Shown: positions 10,753 through 22,500, numbered from the stretch's first letter. The stretch: DNA of 64,000 nucleotides from Progne subis subis (GCA_022316685.1 JAKJHU010000082.1:1550001-1614000), one strand, 5' to 3'. Numbers and translations: made by a program. The notes: generated from the letters alone by a model not told the origin.

Positions 10753-11625
10753 TCACTGGAAAACAAGGTCCCCTTGAGGTATGCAGCGGGTCTCTCCATC
10801 CTTTTGCATCACCCACCATGTGCAGCCAGGTCCCTGAGCAAAAACCACCCCACGAGCGGGATTGTCTTTGCTGGAGGCAGAATTAATCCAGACAGTTTTT
10901 CCCAGCATTCCTCTCATGTGTACCACTGGAACCTTATCTCCATCTCTTGTTCTCAGGGGCTCAAGACTGGGCAGGGCCTGCTCGGTTGGTGGAACCTCGA
11001 GTGTTCACTAACCAGGTGGCCTTTGCTAAATTAATCTCCCAGTTCTTGAAAGTCCCCCCACGCAGTGCCTTCAAAGTGGTTTTAAGCAGGCCATTGCACC
11101 GTTCAACTTTCCCGGCTGCTGGCGCATGATAAGGAATATGGTACACCCACTCAATGCCATGTTCTCTAGCCCAGGTGTTTATAAGGCTGTTCTTGAAATG
11201 AGTCCTGTTGTCAGACTCAATCCTCTCAGGGGTACCATGTCTCCACAGGATTTGCTTTTCAAGGCCCAGGATGGTGTTCCGGGCAGTAGCATGAGGCACA
11301 GGGTAGGTCTCCAGCCATCCAGTGGTGGCTTCCACCATGGTCAGCGCTTGCCTTGGCGGGTTTGGGGAAGGGTGATGTAGTCAATCTGCCAGGCTTCCCC
11401 GTACTTATATTTGGACCATCGCCCGCCATACCATAGGGGCTTCACCTGCTTGGCCTGCTTGATGGCAGCACACATCTCACAGTCATGGATAACCTGAGAA
11501 ATACTGTCCATGGTTAGATCCACCCCTCGGTCTCGTGCCCACTTATAGGTGGCATCTCTGCCCTGATGGCCTGAGGCATCATGGGCCCATCGAGCTAGGA
11601 ACAACTCTCCCTTCTGTTCCCAATC
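10753..11625 (-). pseudogene. pol: ERV integrase, broken by two frame changes
   Basis: All three integrase regions are recognisable, in separate frames. The zinc-binding domain (about 11480-11625) has H-x4-H (HDASGH) and C-x2-C (CEMC). The catalytic core begins AWQIDY (first Asp) before a frame break at about 11340. It continues in 10961-11338 with ESDNRTHF (second Asp) and KVERCNG (Glu), with 35 residues between the second Asp and the Glu, giving the D,D-35-E pattern. The C-terminal domain, with GCTWWVMQKDG, lies in another frame (about 10968 down to the TGA at 10753-10755) after a second break near 10970. This enzyme family joins viral DNA to host DNA. All catalytic residues are present but the reading frame is not continuous. 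Confidence 0.88.
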
Positions 11626-12110
11626 TAAGTCTATCTTTGACACCTCTATCTTTGCAGCTTGATCTACCTGCTCGTTGTTTCGGTGCTCCTCATTAGCCCG
11701 ACTCTTGGGGACATGGGCATCTACATGACGGACTTTGACAGGTAGCTTCTCTACCCGAGTGGCAATGTCCTTCCACTCATCTGCAGCCCAGATTGGCTTT
11801 CCTCTACGCTGCCAATTGGCCTTTTTCCACCTGTCCAGCCAACCCCACAGAGCATTGGCCACCATCCACGAATCAGTGTAGAGGTAGAGCTTTGGCCACT
11901 TCTCTCTTTCAGCAATGTCCAGGGACCAGTTGAACAGCTTTGAGTTCAGCAAGTTGGCTTGACCCACCTTCTCCTTCAGTGGCTTCTGCAACCTGTCGTG
12001 TGGGGCTCCATACAGCTGCTTTCCACTTCCGGTTCATCCCTACGATGCGGCAGGAACCGTCAGTGAAAAGAGCATAGCGTGTTTCTTCTGCTGGTAGTTG
12101 GTTGTATGGT
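11626..12110 (-). pseudogene. pol: ERV RNase H domain, split by a frameshift
   Basis: The domain starts near 12080 with FTDGSC (first catalytic Asp) and continues with SSQLAELKA (Glu) in the RT frame, which stops at 11909-11911. After a frame change around 11930 it continues with YTDSWMVANALWGW (Asp) and HVDAHVPK (Asp) in the next frame (11341-11991). The four acidic residues expected for retroviral RNase H are all visible, so the lesion is a single small indel and not decay of the active site. The domain sits between RT and the integrase zinc-binding region, the normal order. Confidence 0.85.
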
Positions 12111-13504
12111 GGACCCTCTTCTGCACGTGTCACTTGTTCCTGCTCCTCTTCATCTGTGAGACCAAAGTTCTCACCTTCCGGCCAGTTTGTAATTATTCTC
12201 AAAATCCCAGGGCGATTTGGGTTTCCAATGCGGGCACGCTGAGTGATGAGGGCAATCCATTTGCTCCACGTGGCGTCGGTGGCGTGATGGGTGGAGGGAA
12301 CCTTTCCTTTAAACATCCACCCCAGCACCGGTAGTCGAGGTGCCAGCAGGAGTTGTGCTTCTGTGCCAATCACCTCTGAGGCAGCTTGAACTCCTTCATA
12401 GGCGGCCAAGATTTCCTTCTCTGTTGGAGTGGAGTTGGCTTCGGACCCTCTGTAGCTTCGGCTCCAGAATCCCAGTGGTCGGCCCCGAGTCTCACCAGGC
12501 ACTTTCTGCCAAAGGCTCCAGGACAGGCCATTGTTCCCGGCTGCTGAGTAGAGCACGTTCTTCACATCTGGTCCTGTCCTGACTGGGCCAAGGGCTACTG
12601 CATGAGCGATCTCCTGCTTGATCTGGGCAAAGGCTTGTTGCTGTTCAGGGCCCCAGTGGAAATCGTTCTTCTTGCGGGTGACCAGGTAGAGAGGGCTCAC
12701 AATCTGGCTGTACTCAGGAATGTGCATCCTCCAGAAACCTATGGCGCCTAGGAAAGCTTGTGTTTCCTTCTTGCTGGTCGGTGGAGACATTGCGGTGATC
12801 TTATTGATGACCTCAGTGGGAATCTGCCGCCGTCCATCTTGCCACTTTACTCCCAGGAACTGGATCTCTCGGGCAGGTCCCTTGACCTTGCTCTGCTTGA
12901 TGGCAAAACCAGCTTTCAGGAGAATTTGGATGATCTTCTCTCCTTTCTCAAACACTTCCATTGCCGTGTTCCCCCACACAATGATGTCATCGATATACTG
13001 TAGGTGCTCCGGAGCCTCACCCTTTTCTAGTGCAGCCTGGATCAGTCCATGGCAGATGGTGGGGCTGTGTTTCCACCCCTGGGGCAGTCGGTTCCAGGTG
13101 TACTGCACGCCCCTCCAGGTGAAAGCAAACTGAGGCCTGCATTCTGCAGCCAGAGGAATGGAGAAAAATGCGTTAGCAATGTCAATTGTGGCGTACCATT
13201 TTGCTGCCTTGGACTCCAGCTCGTACTGGAGTTCCAGCATGTCCGGCACAGCAGCACTCAGTGGTGGAGTCACTTCGTTCAAGGCACGGTAGTCCACAGT
13301 CAATCTCCATTCTCCGTCAGACTTGCGCACAGGCCAGATGGGGCTGTTGAAGGGTCAGTGAGTTTCGCTGACCACCCCTTGGCTCTCCAGCTCACGGATC
13401 ATCTTGTGGATGGGGATCACGGCATCTCGATTTGTCCGATACTGTCGGCGGTGCACCGTCGAGGTGGCCACTGGAACTCGTTGCTCTTCTACCTTTAGGA
13501 AGTC
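12111..13504 (-). pseudogene. pol: ERV reverse transcriptase (ERV-L type)
   Basis: A long open segment on the minus strand with RT palm motifs: VDYRALNEVTPP, WYATIDIANAFFSIPL (first catalytic Asp), RLPQGWKHSP, and the YIDD active site at 12986-12997, then FLGVKWQDG and the connection region up to about 12110. The motif set is ERV-L (class III) in character. An in-frame TGA at 13355-13357 and a TAG at 13505-13507 lie just before the conserved part, so the polymerase could not be read continuously from protease. The polymerase core downstream of 13355 is intact for over 450 codons. It shares its frame with the protease. Confidence 0.93.
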
Positions 13505-13552
13505 CTACTGCAGATGGGTTCTCCTGACAGTCCAGGCAAGCTATTCAATTTC

Positions 13553-13933
13553 TTAATGCCCTCTGCCTCCTACAGCTGCTATTCCAAAAGCCCACTTGAG
13601 TCCTTTAGAGTCTTTGTAATAACCATTCCGGAGGAAGTCTATGCCCAAAATACACACGGCCCCTGAGCCAGTCACAATTGGATGTTTCTGCCACTCCTTC
13701 CCGGTCAGGCTCACCTCAGCTTCTAGCAGAGTCAATTCCTGTGATCCCCCTGTCACCCCGGCAATGGAAATAGGTTCTGTGCCCACATATTCCGATGGTA
13801 TCAGTGTACACTGCGAACCAGTATCAACTAAAGCTTCGTATTTCTGTGGCTCTGATGTGCCAGGCCATCGAATCCACACCGTCCAATAGATCCGGTTTTC
13901 CCGTGCCTCTCCCTGGCTAGAGGCAGGGCCCCT
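13553..13933 (-). pseudogene. pro: ERV retroviral aspartic protease
   Basis: A retropepsin-like segment of about 110 residues with the active-site triad in EALVDTGSQCTLIPS (DTG codons at 13817-13825) and the conserved GIDFLRNG near its C-terminus. It is in the same frame as RT but separated from it by TAA (13553-13555) and TAG (13505-13507). Upstream the frame is closed by TAG at 13934-13936. No dUTPase-like domain was noticed. The family cleaves Gag-Pol during particle maturation. Here the catalytic site looks intact but its connection to gag is broken. Confidence 0.88.
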
Positions 13934-13936
13934 CTA

Positions 13937-14166
13937 GCACTGGTCATTACTCCCTTCCTGGGCGTACATGGTAGAGGTTCCTTCACAGGGATCTGACATA
14001 TCCTCACTTCTATAATACCTGGCAGCTTGGTCATGTGATGTTGAGGCTACCTTCATCTTAGTGGAGCCCCCTCGGTTAGTGTTTCTCTCCTTGAGCTCAC
14101 GCACCCGTGCTGCCAGGGCAGAAGTGGGTTTCCCATGCCACCTTCCCTTGTCTTCCCCATGGTCAC
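13937..14166 (-). other. ERV gag-pro junction region
   Basis: Between the gag TGA and the TAG at 13934-13936, the protease frame is open and encodes a basic, Arg/Lys-containing stretch (ALAARVRELKERNTNRGGS). No CCHC zinc knuckle, dUTPase motif or clear slippery heptamer was seen. It probably belonged to a Gag-Pro fusion read through by frameshifting. Confidence 0.5.
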
Positions 14167-15726
14167 TCAGAAAGAACCACAGGTCAGCTCGTGGGGTGTA
14201 CCCTCTCTCTCTAGCTGGGGGCCGTTGAGCTCTGACTCTGGGGCCTGTAACTCAGCACCTGGTGCCACACAGGAACTGTTCCTCCTCATCTCCTCCCTCA
14301 CCTCCCTTATCTCCTCTCTGAGTTCCTTAACCATGGCAGAGACCTGAGCCTGCATTGGGCCACTGATCATGCTCTCATAATTTCTAAGCTTGTTGGCTAC
14401 AGAACCCACTGTCTCTCGGTTGTTATCGGCATTAATTGTTGCAATGAATGTGGCGTATTGAGATGGTCCTAGAGTTGCCAGGTTCCACAGCATTTGCCCT
14501 TTGCACCTGACTTTGTCGGGGTCATTATCATGCTGTCCACCCCTCCCAAAGAGTACCTCCAATACCGCCACTTCTCTCAGCTGTTGGATCCCTTCCTCAA
14601 GGGTCTTCCAGCGCATTCTGTGATGGTGCTCCTGCATTCTGTCTCTGTGGACAAACCTCTCCCTTACACTCATTAAAAGCCGCTCCCAAAGGGAAAGTGG
14701 CCCTGGCTCCCTTACGAATACCTGATTCACACCTGAGTCCTGGGTCAAGGGTCCCAAATTCCTTGCCTCACTACTATCTAGCTGCACGCCTGTTCCTATA
14801 AGGTCCCAGACCCGAACTAACCAGGCTGTATAAGCCTCACGTCCCCGTCGTGCAAGATCTTTTTGCAGATTATGGAGACTTTCATATGTCAGGGACTCGG
14901 CGATGATCTCAACCTCTGAGTCCCCCGCGGGTTGTGAGGGCCCTCCTTTCTTATCCTTGTTGCCTGGGTGCTCTGATTTCACCTTGTACTTCTTTGTTTC
15001 CACAGGGGCCACTGCTGCTGGCTGTGGCTGCCCCTGTGGTTCAGCTGGAACCTGGAGGGTTGTAACGTCTGTGGGTTCCGCTGCTGCACCATCAGACTCT
15101 CCTTTGTCGGGGCAGGGGGAGGGTTTCCCAGCAGCCGGGGCTAATGAGGCTACTACCGGGGCAAGGTACTCCCTCAGCATCTGGCCCATCTCATGGATCT
15201 CCTTCACCCAATCTGGGTGGTTTATTCCTGAGGCAGGCTGTGGGGCAGGGTCAGGCTGTGGGGCAGTATCCTTATTCTCTAGGGGAGGTATCAGGGTGGT
15301 TACCCAGTCCAGTCTCCCCTTACCTCTAAATGCTACACAGAACAGGCATACCAGCAACACCAGCCACTGTATGATGTCATTAACATTCAAAGATTTGAAC
15401 CCTTCAAAGACTGGTGGGGTAGGCCCAAAGAGCTGGGTGAAGGGTTGGGAAAAGGTTTCCCCTGGTGTCATTTCCTCACAGTAGGTACCGTTCTTAAAAT
15501 AACCCCAAAAACACACAGTCAGTGTATGGTAGCCCTGAATCCATGTGCCTGCCTTCCAGAGAAAATTAAAAATCCACGATTTCCTCACTTCGTTAACTCA
15601 TATAGCAAACTGGATGACAGCCACAGCAACCTTAGTTACAGGGCCCATGTTTAGAAAAGGGCCTGCAAATGGGAGGAATACGGCCACACCCACATGCCAC
15701 CCGAACCAGACAAAGGCAGACCACAT
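14167..15726 (-). pseudogene. gag: ERV gag-like gene with hydrophobic N-terminal region
   Basis: The main open segment runs from 15597 to a TGA at 14167-14169. The nearest plausible ATG in this frame is at 15726, but a TGA at 15598-15600 separates it from the rest, and the main segment has no ATG at its N-terminus (GTG at 15588). The N-terminal part holds several hydrophobic stretches, such as VGVAVFLPFAGPF, WIFNFLW and IIQWLVLLVCLFCVAF. A Pro/Gln/Ala-rich linker follows, then a capsid-like region (QMLWNLATLGPSQYATFIATI) and a charged heptad-like helix (MVKELREEIREVREEM). No CCHC zinc knuckle is visible. The protease frame is -1 relative to gag and is already open across the gag stop, consistent with a -1 frameshift design. 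Assignment as gag rests mainly on position and the capsid-like segment. Confidence 0.75.
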
Positions 15727-15793
15727 GATATCCAGTACACAACAATGTAGGCACTTAAGAACTGTTATTCCTTTTTCTCTCAATGCCCCTCGA

Positions 15794-15813
15794 GCCCCAC
15801 GAATTGGGCGCCA
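15794..15813 (-). other. Primer binding site, lysine-tRNA-like
   Basis: In the element's sense the sequence five bases after the 5' LTR begins TGGCGCCC and ends GTGGGGC. The start equals the 3'-end complement of lysine tRNAs, and the end resembles the Lys-1,2 type with what looks like two extra bases in the middle. The primer assignment is by recall of typical sites and needs a tRNA comparison. Confidence 0.6.
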
Positions 15814-15818
15814 AATTC

Positions 15819-16500
15819 TGTCTTGGTTTGAAAAAAGACAGTTGTCTGCTAAGGAGAGGCAAGCCTCTCCAGGAAATAAGGAATTCAAATCTTTCCCTCC
15901 GGGTTATTATAATTTAGAAGATTAAAAAAAAAAAAACTTTCGGTCAGAGCTATTGGGAAAAGGAATAACAGTCCTTTACTAGTAAATATAACAGGACAGA
16001 CAAACAATAACAGCACTTATAATAACAGTAAAACAGAACCAAGAACCCTGAGGGCAAACGGTGGCAAAGTCCGTCGCTGATGGCTGCAAGCTGGAAGCGA
16101 TGGATTTGTCCTCAGCAGGCAGGCAGGGGGTGCCCCGGCAGGCAAAGTGGGCAGTGCCGGAGAACCCGCAGCGGCTGGACCCCGGGCTGACCCAAAATCC
16201 AGCAGGGTAACGAAGAAACTCCGAATTCCTGGGCACTCCAACAGATGATAAAATTCCCAGGACCAAACTCCTCCGTTAGCTGTGGACTCCAGGCAGCTAC
16301 CCGTAGCCCGACCATCCTCCCCGGGAAAAGCCGAGAGAAGTGAGGCCACCCCCCAGCTCTCTCCGGAGCCTCCTCCCTTCCCCAAAACCAAGTGATCAAC
16401 TTCTTTTGTCAGGTTAAGCACAGCTTAACTACCCCTACTTAAAAATCTAGCAACTCATGGGGGGGGGGGGAAATTCTACAGGAGAACTTAACCCTCAACA
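15819..16500 (-). repeat. 5' LTR of the ERV-L-like provirus
   Basis: The 682-bp partner of the LTR at 9961-10642, with the same TG...CA ends. By eye alignment it differs at 12 sites, with one-base length differences in two A-runs, a T-run and the G-run. It would drive transcription leftwards through gag-pol and on towards ST6GAL1 exon 2. Confidence 0.95.
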
Positions 16501-16505
16501 ACCAC
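16501..16505. repeat. Target site duplication, right copy (ACCAC)
   Basis: The direct copy of 9956-9960, immediately after the TG...CA end of the right LTR. Confidence 0.85.
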
Positions 16506-19500
16506 ATAAGCATCTAAAATGCCTAAATGCCCACTCAAAATGGGTATTTTCCTTCTTTGTCTGAAATCTACTCTCAGCTAGAGCAGACTCCAGCTCACAG
16601 GCTGCCTTCTCTCTGGTCCCACCAGAGCAACCAGATCCAGCCTGAGCACTGGATACACCCATAATACGGTGAAGGAAATAACCTGATGCTGGTGTTTAAC
16701 ACACTGAACAGGGGAAAAGAAAGAAAAAGCTAACTTTTCCTTGGGAAATATCTTACTGCCTATCCTTGAGTAATTCAGGCACTCTTGCAGAGAAGACTCC
16801 CTGCTTTTTTGGAACAAGACACATGGAAAGCTGCTTTATATAACATATCTTAATCCGTATCCACAAAATAGATAAATGTGTTTTAGACTTCACAGTTTCA
16901 CTCTGCCAAGGAAATGCAGCAATAGAAAGGGAGATTTGACAGCATTAGCTGAGAATCAAGAAAATAGCTTGCTTTTACAGGAAGTCTGAGTCACTACAAT
17001 AACACATGAGCTAAATTACAAAGGCCCTTCTTCACAGGACTAAATACTAAATTATTGAAGTATCCTAATGCTGACATCTTATATTTTAACTTTATTAAGG
17101 AACAAAATTATTTTTTATAGAGCACTCCACAATGAAAAAGCAAATATTGCTGTACTTCCTGTTCTTAAACAACAAAACTCAAGAAACACCAGTAATTCCA
17201 GCTTTTACTGAAGTTATTTGCCCTGCCTTGACAGACTGCATAAATTTTCATTTCCTTAAGCACAAATGTACTAGAAGGACACACTAAAGTCTTTCTGAAC
17301 CAGGAGAGGTACAGCAGTCTGGAGAGGTGGGGCACCAGGAGGGGATACACAACAGCCCTGTGCTCTGCTTTGTGAGGAGTAATGCTCTCCACACCGTTTA
17401 TGGCTCCTCTCCTGCTGTTCTCTCAGATGTCCCTGCTGCCTCCCACCACCCCCTCTGCAGCTGGGACCCCACAGGGACAACTCACTGGGGCCTGGAGCCA
17501 ACTGCAGAGCCATTTACTGATGGAGAAAGCAGCCAGCCTCCACGCTGTCAGGGCTCTGCTGGCAAACCACACACACAGCAACACCTCCAAATCCAGAGGA
17601 ACAACAAAACAGAGCCGCCAGTGTCAATGCAGTACCGAACTCTGAGACGCCTCCCTCTGACCAGGCTTCATGCAGCCCCCAGCCTGACTTCATTCACACT
17701 GTATCTTACAAGAGGCAAGGATCTGGCTTCTAGAAAACTCAGTTAAGACCTTCTGTGCAGGGAGGACAGAGCCTCAGAGCTGTTAGAGGTGTCCAGAGCC
17801 TACCATCCTCAGAGCAGAGCTCTTTGCTCCAGGCCCTGCTGGACTCTGTCCTGCTTCTGACTTCAAAACGTCTCCTGTGGGGTTTCCAGGTGGAGGTGAT
17901 AGCAGGCACATCTCAGTAACCACCAGCTTTTCTTCTCACACTTGAATCATCTAGAAGGGTGGCAGGTTCATTACAGGGAAACAACTTTACAGCTCTCTGC
18001 AAATTCCTGCTGGGACACTGCTTGTGGTGGTGCACAGCACAGGATGCCCAGCAAGTCACAACAACCCCTCTCTTTTCCAGGCCACTCAAAGGCACCTGGA
18101 AAACTCACCTTCTGCACAAATTATCCCCACGTCTGACTGTACACACTGCTGCAATGTGAACAGTTCATTTGTTTTGATTTTTAAGCTGGCAAAGTAGGCT
18201 CTGCAAACATGGTTTAGCAGAGCCACAACATTTCAAGATACCTTCTGTTCCCTACAGATACTTTGCAATTCAGCTTAATTATACTGCTACTTCACATAAC
18301 AGGATTTTATTTGCACAAGCAGTGCCCTAAGACGGGGTCCCTCTCGAGCATTCTGCCACCAAACCTCTGTTGTGGAGAAGGAAGGCAGCTGCTCTTCCTG
18401 GCAAAGTAGGATAGCCCACAAGTGGCCACTTGTGTGCACTTCTGTCTGGCAGTGGTCAGTACAAAGATACTTCTCCAAAGGCACTGGAAGCTTGCCACAT
18501 GCACAAAACACAAGGCGTCAGCTATGAGTATGAGGAAAGAAAGGACAAAAAAACATTCCCCCAAACCTAGAAAATACTTAAACAAATAGCTATCCCTTTG
18601 AAACCCAAAACCTGACACAGCTGTAGGGTACAGCACTGGCTGGCAGGTTAAGCCCAAACAGTCATGTGAGGGCGAATTAATCCTGTTCAGAGAACAAGTG
18701 AGGGATGTGATATCTTCAAAGCAGTCAGGGAAATATATTCTGTCCAAACACTCATATACTTAACCTTTATTGTCCAATTATCTCGCTGGTCTCAGGTCTT
18801 AACCAGCAAAAGTACACGAGCATGAAAATCCTGCTCCTCTGGAGTCCCAGAGGCTGCTGTCTGCCCAGGGAGCTGCAGCTAGCAATGCCACAGCAGGGAG
18901 CACCCAGCAATCCTGATTTCCACATCTCATGGTAGATTTACCCCAAAAATGCTAAAACAATATCCTCATCTCAAACAGTCCTTACCTGTCTCCTATAGCA
19001 CCCGACAGCCCGTACACAGACAAGCCACACAAATATGGACAAAGGTATGAATCTGTTTCTTTCAGGAAATACACACAGCTTCCCAAAAGTTGTGTCATCA
19101 GCTGTACCAATGCCCATCCTCTGCACATTTGCTTAACTGGTTGTCGAAACCACTCACATTTCCCAAACAGCCCGAGGCAATGAACTCTGCAGTTGGTGCA
19201 GACAACCCCTCCTCTCTTTTCCAGGCTCTGTCCCACTTGTTCCAACTCCTCCCTGCACAGCACCTTTTCCATCCCTCGGATGCCCTTGGTCAGCCCCCCA
19301 GCACCGTCAATCCCTCGAGGCAGGCACACCATCCACCGCCGCTGAACACGCACACGCCACGTGGTCCAGCAGCAACACAACAATGGGGCTGATTTGTTCT
19401 CCTTGTGAAACTTCCTCCCTTTATTTCCTTTCCTGACCACTTCTGAGCCCTGACCTCTGCACAGTCTGCAATGACTTCAGGTTGTTTTGCAAGCTGCCCC

Positions 19501-22500
19501 TGGTGCAGACCAGGAATAAATACATTTGAAAGAGCATTATCTTACCCCTGCGAGCGGAAGCTTCTGTGCTGCCCAGGCACCCAGGATCACTGGAGCCCTG
19601 TGCAGCTGCTCAGGGTTTCCCCCAGTTCCAGCAGCTCCTCTGGTGGCAAAGGCAGCCAGGCTCAGAACTCAGCCCTTCCTCTTCTCCTCCACACATCTGT
19701 TATCAGCATTCAAGAGTGGGGATCCCAGAAAATCCCTGAGGGATTTCTGTGATGCTGTGAAACCTGAGCCCTTGCTTTCCTACCTGCTAGAGACCACTAA
19801 TGCACCTGTCTCATCCCACAGCAGGTTAGGGTGGATTTTTCTCAGGCTCCTGGTGAGCAAGCTCACCAAAACCTTGAAAATTCAAGGTCTCTCTCTCCAT
19901 GTCCACGACCTTCTGAAAATGAGAGAAGAGGAAATACACAGATAGATTTGAAATGTGACCCTTCTGCAAACACATGATGGGACTTCTTCGTTAGTTCTTA
20001 CATATGCTCTGCTATTTTTATTACATTTACTGGTCTGAAGCAATGGATCCTACCAGAGTCCCTCTGAAACATGACCATGTGAAATAACACATTTAATTTA
20101 AATCATGACTTGAGAGATGGAACCCCTGGGGATTACAGGATATGCAGGAATCACATCCACCTGGTCTACCATGCCTCTCCTTGGTCCTGCCATTAATACA
20201 TCACCATCATTCAGCTGCAGTTTTCTTCTCTCTGATGGATGCACAAAAGCTTTTTACTTTAGCAAGTTGTTCCTCCATAATTTTTCTTTTTTTTAGATAA
20301 TGTGATAACTATTTCATATTTAAAGGCAGAGCACTTACATTTCTTTCAGGATTTCCTTCATTTATGCATTTCCATCTGCACCCACAATTATGCCGTGCCT
20401 ACTCACGAATTAGGAAAGCTTTGTTCCCAACTTTTGCTGGTGTATTTTTGAATGTTTTTATGCTGCCCTATATGAACAATTTATACTTAACTACACCTTT
20501 CTATTCCTTTTTTGGTACATTCTCCATGCTAACCCTTTCCTCCACCCAACATCCTCTGTGAAGCACCTCTGAAAAGAGAGTGGCTGGTACCAGAGGGTGA
20601 ATGAGTCCCCATGTGCGTGGAAAAAGAGGAAAGATGTGGAAATGTAGGGCAGGAATTCTTCTGTTCAAAATAACATACTCAAGGAAACCTAAGATGAGAA
20701 AAAAATAGGATTCAAAAAGGAACCTCAAAACTATATCTGCTCTTAAAAACTATTCCTGATCTGAGGAAAAAATATTTGTCAAAACCCTTAATAGTAATAA
20801 ACAAACTAGGCTCATGCCATTTTGCAAATGAAGAAACACTTTCCACATGCTGGATACTCCAGATAAAAAGGTGATAAAACATCTTCCAAGGTAAAGGTCT
20901 GTCCCTCTGGAGCCAAGTTTTAGATCTGATATCTTACTTAGCCCAGCCTGTTAATTCAGCTGTGTGTATCATGATTTTGTAAATACATAAGCAGGGAAGG
21001 CTTGCTTCTACCAATTCTTGGTTTCTTTCCAAAATATCACTGTGCTGTGAAAATAAAACATCTGTTGAGCCATACTTTTAGATGTTTGCAATGCCACCAA
21101 ACAGAACAAAACACAAAAGGGAGAATGAGGAAACTACACAGAGATTCAAGGGGGGAAAAAGTACTTTGTATGAGAAACATGGTTGAATTTCAGGTGACAC
21201 ATTGAAGAGCTGTACAGGTCACTTGTAATGAAATGAAATTAATCATCTGTTAGTCCTGCCTGCATTAAAAATCTCTGCATGTGCCAGTGAAAATGTGCTG
21301 CTGTCACGGCTGAAAAAAAAAAATCTTCCCAGGAGAACCAGAGAGGCAGACTCTGGGGGGAGGCACAGGGGAATGTTTAAGCATGTGTTTCATTTTGGTT
21401 TTACATGTCAACAAACACTGGGATTTAATATAAGTCAGAAGCCTTTATTTCTGACTCTGTCAGCCCTTTATTCCTGCTTTTTTCTATGTGCCATGTTGGT
21501 TTTGGAGGGTGGCTGTGCCTAGCAGCACTCTGCCTCCCCTTCATCCCTCATTAAAAGGCAGCAGCTTTTCCATATATAATAATTATAAATTAAGTATTTT
21601 ATACAGATCTAGTACCTTAACCAGAGTATACATGTATTTGAGTTTTGCCATGAAAGTATTCTAAATAATAATAATATTTGTAAGTAAAAACTGCTTTCTG
21701 AGTCACAGGATGCCACATAAATCCAGGATATCAGATTTATCAGCACTTCATCTAATTAAAGGTTTACATTTTAGTCTTGCTATAGAGGGTGCTTTTAGTG
21801 GCTCATTATATGGGTTCCAGTTATGAAATACACTGAGGCAAATAAAGAGTGAATGTAGTGGACCATGCTTAGCATCCTCTTTGGTGGGTTACCTGCCCAG
21901 TGGGACAGCGTATCAATGAACTCCACAACAGGACCAAGCCCTCAGCTGGTGGGAGCAGTACTGCTCCCTTACAAAGCCCCCTTCCTTATCCCACAGGCAG
22001 ACAGACACCTGCTGATCGCTCCTTGTTAACAGCAATGGACAGGAAAGAGAGCCCCATCTGCACGGGGTGTCTGCACGCCCCAGGCCAGCTCTGCTCCCCT
22101 GCAGCATGCTCCCACCTGGATGAAGTCTGCCAGGTGGCCACATGGCAGCTCTCAGTGCAGCTCAACACAGAAGCCATTTCCTGATGGGCATTTCCATGCC
22201 ATGTGGGTCTCACTCAGCAAGATACCTGGAGACTCCACTTAGTAACAAACCTTTCCCATTTCTGAAACTGCCAGTTTCACCTTCAGTCAGAGAAAAGTAC
22301 ATTGATGAACAGCACCAACTCCTGAAAATGCTGCTTTTTCTTCCATACTCAGTGTCAGGGCTTTACAAGTGAGGATTTCATCATTAGTCAGCTTTATCAC
22401 AGCCATTCCCACAGGCAAGCCAACAGCAAAAATCCCCCCACCCTGCCCAGCTTTGAAGACCAGGATGCAATCGCTCATTTGTGACTATTCACTGTACATG

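Larger units (their letters stand above)
9961..16500 (-). mobile_element. ERV-L-like endogenous retrovirus, near full length, env-less, defective
   Basis: A 6,540-bp provirus oriented on the minus strand, the same sense as ST6GAL1. The order in the direction of transcription is 5' LTR (15819-16500), Lys-tRNA-like primer site, gag, protease, RT, RNase H, integrase, purine-rich tract, 3' LTR (9961-10642). There is no room or similarity for env: the integrase frame ends at 10753, only 110 bp from the LTR. Class III assignment rests on the ERV-L-type RT and integrase, the 5-bp duplication and the absence of env. The two LTRs differ at 12 aligned sites in about 680 (about 1.8%) plus four one-base indels, so the insertion is recent in evolutionary terms. 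It is broken by stops in gag and pol and by about three frame changes in pol, so it cannot make an intact Gag-Pol as it stands. Confidence 0.95.

Noticed and set aside
12098..13498. Plus-strand frames opposite pol (for example 12720-13133 and 13049-13498)
   Set aside because: They are shadows of the minus-strand RT and protease, which carry the catalytic motifs.
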